A stretch of DNA of 64,000 nt, from contig OZ035960.1 in the NCBI GenBank assembly GCA_964034945.1, positions 115,051,824 to 115,115,823 of the forward strand. The letters run 5' to 3'. The notes beneath the pieces are model-generated. The model saw nothing but the letters and a program-made list of their open reading frames with translations. It had not been told where the DNA came from and ran no database searches. Position numbers and translations under genes: made by a program. The DNA is from Chrysopilus asiliformis. Lineage: Eukaryota > Arthropoda > Insecta > Diptera > Rhagionidae. This document shows positions 60,701 to 64,000 of this stretch, one piece after another; the stretch's first letter is position 1; each line of letters opens with the position of its first letter.

Positions 60701-63700
60701 TAAAAATGGGTGAAAGATCGCAGCGACATGGAAAGACATTGTTGGCAGGGAAAGGGGTTTATGATCGCAGGGGGAAGTGTTTCTATTTTTCAATATTCAC
60801 TAGCGAAACCGTCTTCGGTTTCAAGTTGTTCCTTCATAATCAAGTTTTTTTTCCATTACAGGCTAAACATTTTTGTAGTAAATTTTTATTCAAAGATATT
60901 TTGGAACTGGCCTTCAAGGCGTTAATTTTTTGTTGACAAAAAGTTAAATCATTAAAAAGGGATATAAAACTCATTAAATAAACATGCCATTTATAGAAGT
61001 TGATAAAAAATTTTAAACAATTTTAAATTTTCAAAGAGAACATTTGGTGTCGAATAACGGTATTAAATATGTTTAAAAAAAAATCCACGAGAGCCAAAAA
61101 AACGGCACCTCAAGTGAATATCCACGAGAGCCAAAAAACGGCACCTCAAGTGAATATAAAAACACTAAAAAAGAAATCAGTATGTTTTTGGGACACATTT
61201 TGGGACAAAGACAATTTACAAATTTCCATTCGGGAGAAATTATCCTTCGTATAAGATAGAAATTCCTTTAAGAATTTAAATTGTCCCTCACAATTAGACT
61301 TCAACTGTCAAAAAAAAAGCTTCAACTGTAGTTTTTTGGTTTTTTTCTTGTAATTTTATGGGCTGTTGCATAAAAGTTGTCCGGCTAAAAGGACAACCAG
61401 GAGGCTTCTTAACACCGCCCAATTGGAGTGGATGGTATTTATGATAACCAGATCAAAAGCAAATCAATAACATGTCACGAGCGAGACTTTGCAGCAGTCA
61501 TCAGCAATTGAAAACATTTCTGTATGCACCAATCACAAAGCGTTGGGCAAAATGTTTGATTCCAAATAAAAAAACATCAATTCTGTTGTTGTCGAGCAGT
61601 CCAAATGAATCAATTCCAAAAGGGAAATTCTAATAAAACAGATTTCTATCATCAAACTACAATCTTACCTTTCGGAAATTCCCCTTGAGCTGAAGTCAAC
61701 GTCATCGGATGGGTTATCAAATCGGCTCTTTCGATTCCGACCACCACGCTGTTCACGATCTTTATTTTGATCTCGATCTCGGCCTCGGTCTCGATCACGG
61801 TCTCGTCCACGATCACGTCCACCTCGGAAATCGTCGTCGCCGCCGCCACCTCCTCCACCCCCCATGCTATTCCTCCCAAACGGTCCCTGATTGCGGCCAT
61901 CGCTATCGCCCCATGGATTCATGTTTCGGCGATCGTTGTCCCAAATGTTCGATCTGCCACCACCACCACCACCACCACCACCACTACCACCGCCGCCTCC
62001 TCCTCCTCCACGACCGCCGCCGAAACCCCCTTGATTCTGATTTCCAAACTGATTTCTATCTTGCCACGGTGTCTTGTCATTGCCACCGAAATTCCCGCCA
62101 AAGTTAGACCGATTCCCGATAGCAGTCGCCAGCAAATTCAAAATATTGGGATCTGAAAGAGCAGTGGACAAATTTCCCAAGCCTGGAATCGATAAATTGC
62201 CGCCGGATTTCTGAGCATCCTGAGCGGCACTTATAAGTCCCATCAACTGTTGTTGAGGTCCACCGGAAATCTGTTGCGAATTATTGAAACCATCGCCGCT
62301 GTTGCTGTCGTTGAACGTGTTTAAACTATTTCTCTGATTCCCTTGACTTCTTCGCCGATCAAAGGGTCCCCCAAAATCGGAATCCCCGCCGCCGCCACCA
62401 CGATTGCCAGGCGGTGAAAATGTCGGTGGCTCAATCTTCTGTGACAAAAGCGATGGGATTTCTTTCGTTTGAGGGTTTTGTTGAATAAACGGCATGCGCT
62501 GCGACTGCTGTTGCTGTGAAAATGGAAACTCGTCCTGCTGTTTGGCGAGTGGAGAACCTTTCGGAAGCTGCTGTAATTGCTGATGGGAGGGGAACTGCTG
62601 CTGCAGTACTTGTTGGAACTGTTGCATCGCATTGAAAGGTCCCGGTGGCTGATTCTGCTGCTGCTGCTGCTGCATCGAATTGAAAGGTCCCGGTGGCTGA
62701 TTCTGCTGCTGCTGCATCGAATTGAAAGGTCCCGGGGGCTGATTCTGCTGCTGCATCTGCTGCATTTCCTGTTGCTGACGATGTAGTAGCATCTGCTCTT
62801 GCCAATTCTCGCCATGATCACTAGTGCTAATTTGATCGTCTCTTTTCTGTTGATTCTCGGCTTGTAACTTTAGTAAATTCTCCGCCTTTAGTTTATTTTC
62901 AGCTGCCGCCTCCAGATCGATTATTTCCGTTACGTTGTCGTCAAAATGTTGTTCATCTTCGTCATGAGATTCGGACGTGGGAGCCACCAAATCCAATCCA
63001 GGAATTCCACTGGTCTGAGTCGGTTTAAGGAATTCGATTTGCTGTTCCTCGTCGTCTAACGCCATGTCCTGCTCGGTTAAATCCATATCGGGCTTGTCTG
63101 CGCTCTCATTCGATTGCTGTGTCTGTTCTGTCTCCTCAATTTTTTCTACAGCCTCTATCGGCTTTGGAGGAGCCCTGGAATCGAAATCCTCTTTTACCGC
63201 CCCACCAAAGCCAACTGGCTTTTCCGGCCCACCAAAGCCAATTGGCTTTTCCACCCCAACAAACCCAACTGGCTTGTCCGCCCCACCAAACCCAACTGGC
63301 TTGTCTGCCCCACTAAACCCAGCTGACTTGTCTGCCCCACCAAAGCCAGCTGGCTTGTCCTCAATCTTTTCCGGCTCATCAAACATCGGCGGAAGATTCG
63401 GGGGCTGTAGGGGTTTCGCTGCAGACGCCTCGGCTGCTCTGGCCTCCAACTTACGCCGCTTCATTTGCTCCCTGCGCTCCAGAAGACGCCGTCGACAGTC
63501 TTCGAATTTCATCTCGTATTCGCGATACGCTTTCCGGTCCGGATGATTCGCATTCTGTCGCTTCCAGTTCTCAAAATCCTCCTCCCACTTGCGGAATTGC
63601 TCATCGAAGGCTTTCTCTTCCGGTGACTTATCCGATGGATCGTCATCGCCTTGCATTGGATTCTCAGCGGATCCTTCAATTTTTCCGTCTCGATTTTGAC

Positions 63701-64000
63701 CCCAGTTCATGCCGCGATCATTCTGCTGTTGCCCTTGCTGTTGCTGCTGTTGCTGCTGGCCCTGCCAATTATCGCGGCCACCGATATTTTGATTGTTCAT
63801 TTGATTATCGAAGCCGCCGCGATTGCCTCGATTACCACCACCACCACCGAACAAATTGCGATCATCGCCTCCAATATTGCGATCGTTTCCAAAATTTCTG
63901 TCATTCCCAAAGTTCCGGTCATTACCGAAGCCCCTATCATTGCCAAAATTGCGATCATTTCCGAAGTTTCGGTCATTTCCGAAGCTTCGATCATTTCCGA
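45581..64000 (-). CDS. YLPM1: YLPM1/ZAP3 orthologue, ten exons, 5' end outside the window
   Basis: Nuclear YLP-motif protein. Mammalian ZAP3 is described as a nuclear PP1-interacting, putative nucleoside-kinase-like protein found with RNA-processing factors. Exons in coding order: 64000-61669, 52459-51487, 51436-51168, 50736-50334, 48380-48192, 48127-47933, 46274-46209, 46112-46061, 45999-45890, 45739-45581. All nine introns are GT-AG and every codon phase matches, giving about 1,581 codons ending at TAG. The order is low-complexity repeats, charged coiled coil, Gln- and Gly-rich tracts, DYGH motifs, P-loop (GPPGSGKT), RVRW PP1-docking site and the conserved end (AIGFVVGQTDW...TKYI). Conservation is concentrated in the last 400 residues. 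Start and promoter lie beyond 64,000. Confidence 0.92.
45890..45999 (-). CDS. YLPM1: YLPM1 exon 'I'
   Basis: Completes G|CA (Ala), then RLDGTSKPLSKSATTLEDYL, QIDGWEPPPSNSNKKR. Acceptor ATATTTTAG|CACG, donor AAACGG|GTAATT. The LEDYLQ segment is a family signature. Its last codons supply the KKR half of the PP1-docking motif. Confidence 0.88.
46061..46112 (-). CDS. YLPM1: YLPM1 exon 'H' (micro-exon, KSKW)
   Basis: 52 bp: CNFLKSKWDTDPRDEKL plus one base of the next codon. Acceptor ATTTCCAG|TGTAAT, donor AATTAG|GTTTGT. KSKW is a conserved family landmark. Confidence 0.85.
46209..46274 (-). CDS. YLPM1: YLPM1 exon 'G' (micro-exon, acidic)
   Basis: 66 bp, 22 codons: DVDSNGNEDFTEQTQATEDLSE. Acceptor TTCTTTAG|GACGTG, donor TCCGAG|GTCAGTA (a weaker donor). 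It is an acidic linker matching the acidic stretch that precedes the KSKW motif in the family. Confidence 0.8.
46275..47932 (-). other. YLPM1 intron F-G (1.66 kb)
   Basis: Contains the foldback element at 46984-47220 and otherwise AT-rich DNA. Frames on both strands across the foldback mirror each other and are not exons. Confidence 0.6.
46984..47220. mobile_element. Foldback element (GGGCACCAATCATG arms), copy 1
   Basis: 237 bp with arms of about 100 bp: CTGGGCACCAATCATGTATT at the left, AATACATGATTGGTACCCAG at the right, continuing through CGACGCAGCTTTTAACTC. The central ATTCATAGTGACGATTC region is the loop. A second copy is at 57826-58065, inside another intron of the same gene. Confidence 0.85.
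47933..48127 (-). CDS. YLPM1: YLPM1 exon 'F'
   Basis: 65 codons after a 64-bp intron (TTTTGCAG|CCATAC): PYTIDMNCDLETCMNQNIHE, IKRIFKSWIETP, then LKIDITSLLQAAAISEVEME. The C..RNIH-like and DI.SLLQ.AAI.EVEME segments are the family's conserved end of the kinase-like fold. Ends AATACG|GTAAGT, phase 0. Confidence 0.92.
48192..48380 (-). CDS. YLPM1: YLPM1 exon 'E'
   Basis: 63 codons from CCATTTAG|ATAAAAAC: IKTKEMIYEYEKAMEETYMQ, KSFKKTITDN, then the hydrophobic FIIVDCINDT (Walker-B-like, ending in Asp). Ends TTTACG|GTGAGT, phase 0. The EYE..MEETY pattern is characteristic of the YLPM1 kinase-like domain. Confidence 0.92.
48955..49395. mobile_element. Inverted-repeat element (CCTTTACACGCG ends)
   Basis: CCTTTACACGCG at 48955 and CGCGTGTAAAGG ending at 49395, with further imperfect complementarity (AGTCTGTACTGAC / GTCTGTGCTACTGACAG). 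The phrase TAATTTGACATTTGA recurs at about 49055 and 49332. Confidence 0.6.
49612..49840. repeat. Degenerate GACAAAAGTCCATTTT tandem
   Basis: About six loose repeats of (C/G)A(C/T)A(A)AAGTCCATTTT / GATAAATGTCCATTTT separated by 20-40 bp. The regular recurrence makes an old tandem array likely; unit borders are blurred. Confidence 0.55.
50334..50736 (-). CDS. YLPM1: YLPM1 exon 'D' (P-loop)
   Basis: Enters at AAATTTAG|TGATTTTGC, completing GA|T (Asp). It carries the start of the kinase-like domain: a hydrophobic strand KLVIVLRGPPGSGKT (Walker A), VAKLIKDKE, then APRLLSIDDYFM. This is the layout of AAA_33/polynucleotide-kinase-type P-loop proteins. Ends GGAAGAAAG|GTAAAG in phase 0. A frame extended upstream to an ATG at about 50783 would cross the intron and is not used. 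Confidence 0.93.
51168..51436 (-). CDS. YLPM1: YLPM1 exon 'C'
   Basis: Follows a 50-bp intron (TTTATTCCAG|GAGCAG). Encodes EQKRNPDDVMSESNPSYPSE, then a basic part (TKRGVRKRPDGTVIKKIKSF) and an acidic end (EEISDE). It ends GATGAAGA|GTAAGT with two bases of a codon. The basic cluster could act in nuclear import (inference). Confidence 0.85.
51487..52459 (-). CDS. YLPM1: YLPM1 exon 'B' (RS/Gly-rich, DYGH motifs)
   Basis: The first base completes AG|T (Ser), then 324 codons. It starts SAGRADSADDKSRQSDRD, then a run of Gly, an Arg/Ser-rich stretch (DRSRSTSRQ, DRSRSRSQQ), and three spaced motifs VIDYQN, VVDYGH and TIDYGH. Then come a Gly-rich stretch, four RGFGGNND repeats and a basic NRRNRNRNRRNRQ end. 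The short DYGH-type motifs probably bind partners. It ends CGACAA|GTAAAT in phase 0, followed by a 50-bp intron. Confidence 0.88.
52660..52733. repeat. Short foldback near intron acceptor
   Basis: AGAGCAAACGCC...GGTGTTTGCTCT, a 74-bp inverted repeat with about 12-bp arms, about 200 bp inside the big intron from its 3' end. Confidence 0.5.
52734..54585. other. Intronic DNA without clear features
   Basis: Part of the big intron. One recognisable item is ACAAATGTTGTAATTCATCC at 53882-53932, which recurs at about 58405-58455 (a dispersed repeat fragment). Confidence 0.45.
54586..54776. mobile_element. DNA element with GGGCGTACACGG end, deleted copy 3
   Basis: Left part as in 9778-9920, then a direct jump (after TTTTACGCACACAAACGAAG) to GCATTTTGAGGACCAAAAG and the right end GTGTGCGTTGGC. 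The middle of about 370 bp is missing, leaving a MITE-like derivative of 191 bp. Confidence 0.75.
55200..55946 (-). repeat. Interspersed repeat R, copy 3
   Basis: Minus-strand copy of the repeat at 35223-35850. It shares TCTTTTACCGTTAT(T/C), TAAACCGGAAGTAACC, TTTCTCAAAAACTA and the microsatellite at its start (here 55943-56208). Confidence 0.6.
55943..56208. repeat. CAGACAGAGA minisatellite and CAGACAGACAAAAAGA array
   Basis: About 265 bp: an initial CAGACTGA run, at least eight CAGACAGAGA decamers (about 55975-56060), three GGCAAGACAAAA units, then CAGACAGACAAAAAGA units. Frames across it on both strands are simple-sequence artefacts. Confidence 0.9.
56209..57386. other. Intronic AT-rich DNA with a foldback
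   Basis: Apart from the foldback at 56378-56493, nothing was recognised. Confidence 0.45.
56378..56493. mobile_element. Small foldback element (GATTATCTTAGACGCG)
   Basis: 116 bp with arms GATTATCTTAGACGCGTCAC / GTGACGCGTCTAAGATAATC, extended through TTTTCGTGA / TCACGAAAA. The loop is about 25 bp (GTTGTTGTTGGTACAAAAC). Near-perfect arms suggest a recent origin or a strong hairpin. Confidence 0.85.
57387..57440. repeat. 33-bp direct duplication
   Basis: GGACAAGAGTGAAAGATCTG at 57387 and 57420, period 33 bp. It lies inside a 77-codon open frame that otherwise lacks gene signals. Confidence 0.7.
57826..58065. mobile_element. Foldback element (GGGCACCAATCATG arms), copy 2
   Basis: 240 bp, CCCAGGGCACCAATCATG... 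to ...ATTATTGGTGCCCAGG. It is nearly identical to the copy at 46984-47220. Confidence 0.85.
58066..58749. other. Intronic DNA, dispersed repeat fragments
   Basis: CTACTGCTGAGCCGAGTTG at 58070 recurs from 57479, and TACAAATGTTGTAATTTATCC at 58404 recurs from 53882. A 123-codon frame at 58494-58865 runs into the LINE tail and is unsupported. Confidence 0.4.
58750..59092 (+). mobile_element. 5'-truncated LINE tail, copy 2 (with stops)
   Basis: Matches 41141-41486: CAGGAGCTGAGGACAGTGGT through ACCACCCCATACAC. The zinc-knuckle codons are damaged (GAAACTGCATAGCACATAC introduces a stop; a later TAG replaces TGG), so it is a decayed copy. It lacks the A-rich tail because it abuts the next MITE. Confidence 0.8.
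59097..59489. mobile_element. MITE with AGTTGCGTTTTTTTAATG ends
   Basis: 393 bp with TIRs of about 23 bp, AGTTGCGTTTTTTTAATG / CATTAAAAAAACGCAACT. The left end is followed by a second internal ACAGAACATTAAAAAAACG, an extra inverted copy of the end. It sits directly at the 3' end of the LINE tail. Superfamily undecided. Confidence 0.75.
59490..60110. other. Intronic AT-rich DNA
   Basis: A TTATTATTATTATTA run follows the MITE. A 73-codon frame at 59801-60022 has no gene support. Confidence 0.4.
60111..60306. mobile_element. MITE with TAGGGGTCCATAAA ends
   Basis: About 196 bp. Left TAGGGGTCCATAAAAAACGT, right GCGTGACGTATTTCATGAAC plus ACCCCCTTA: inverted but imperfect. GGCTCTACGGTTGT is directly duplicated inside (60161 and 60197). 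One-ended relatives occur at 38850 and 22540. Elements with GGTCCATAA...CGTCAC ends are common in insect genomes. Confidence 0.6.
61083..61157. repeat. 37-bp direct duplication
   Basis: ATCCACGAGAGCCAAAAAA with CGGCACCTCAAGTGAAT at 61083 and again at 61120. It lies in a 61-codon frame (61069-61254, +) without other gene evidence. Confidence 0.7.
61669..64000 (-). CDS. YLPM1: YLPM1 exon 'A' (repeat-rich N-terminal part, open at edge)
   Basis: At least 776 codons, open at position 64000. In protein order: a GNDR(N/G/S)F hexapeptide repeat (64000-63860); a Gly/Gln-rich stretch with QQQQQQQ; the charged segment EKAFDEQFRKWEEDFENWKR and ERREQMKRRKLEARAAEA (about 63640-63430), probably a coiled coil conserved in the family; six decapeptides of the ADKPVGFGG type (63370-63190); an acidic stretch; tandem NQPPGPFNSMQQ units with polyGln (62760-62600); Gly runs (62020-61950); and an RDRGRDRDRD tract (61830-61740). 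The exon ends CCGAAAG|GTAAGA with two bases of a codon. A frame start at 63854 would be TTG and is not a start. Confidence 0.9.

Larger units (their letters stand above)
52460..61668 (-). other. 9.2-kb TE-filled intron
   Basis: Bounded by AAAG|GTAAGA and AAAAACAG|TTCTGCC. It contains copies of the GGGCGTACACGG element, repeat R, microsatellites, three foldback or MITE elements and a LINE tail, listed separately. No alternative in-frame exon with good splice sites was recognised, though one cannot be excluded. Confidence 0.7.

Noticed and set aside
61709..63546. Plus-strand frames opposite exon A (poly-His, Pro/Thr-rich)
   Set aside because: The same shadow effect from Gly, Gln and Asp repeats on the minus strand.

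Overview
The window looks like insect nuclear DNA, probably from a dipteran. It is AT-rich, has very short introns (50-64 bp) beside long ones, carries an arthropod-type initiator, and is full of insect-style DNA transposons. It holds one confidently identified gene, one probable small secreted-peptide gene, and otherwise intergenic or intronic DNA packed with non-autonomous transposable elements. No prokaryotic features, CRISPR arrays, rRNA or tRNA genes were recognised.

Region 1-45,500 is gene-poor. It carries one probable small gene at 4,870-5,360: a 63-residue peptide with a signal sequence and four cysteines, with its own TATA/Inr and polyA signals. The rest is AT-rich spacer and mobile elements. 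These include seven copies or fragments of a non-autonomous Helitron (TC 5' end, hairpin plus CTAG 3' end, insertion between A and T) and three families of TTAA-flanked, piggyBac-like MITEs. There are also two copies and a remnant of a TA-flanked MITE, a 2-kb foldback composite carrying the intact 5' two-thirds of a Tc1/mariner-superfamily transposase, and an hAT-type MITE nested in another DNA element. A 5'-truncated LINE tail is nested in one Helitron, and several foldback elements have long inverted arms.

Region 45,581-64,000 (minus strand) is the 3' part of the insect orthologue of YLPM1/ZAP3. Ten exons can be joined with consistent splice phases from the window edge to the stop codon, giving about 1,581 codons. 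The 5' exon is open at position 64,000. The protein runs from low-complexity Gly/Asn/Asp/Arg repeats, through a charged coiled-coil segment, decapeptide and Gln-rich repeats, a Gly-rich and an RD-rich tract and DYGH-type motifs, to a conserved P-loop kinase-like domain. It ends with a PP1-docking RVRW motif and the conserved C-terminus. A 9.2-kb intron (52,460-61,668) separates the repetitive N-terminal exon from the rest and is itself filled with mobile elements.

The most notable structures are the mariner-bearing foldback composite at 28,133-30,167, the Helitron family with variable numbers of an internal module, the rapidly evolving repeats of the YLPM1 protein, and the unannotated-looking secreted peptide gene. 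All homology statements rest on reading motifs by eye; no database search was run.
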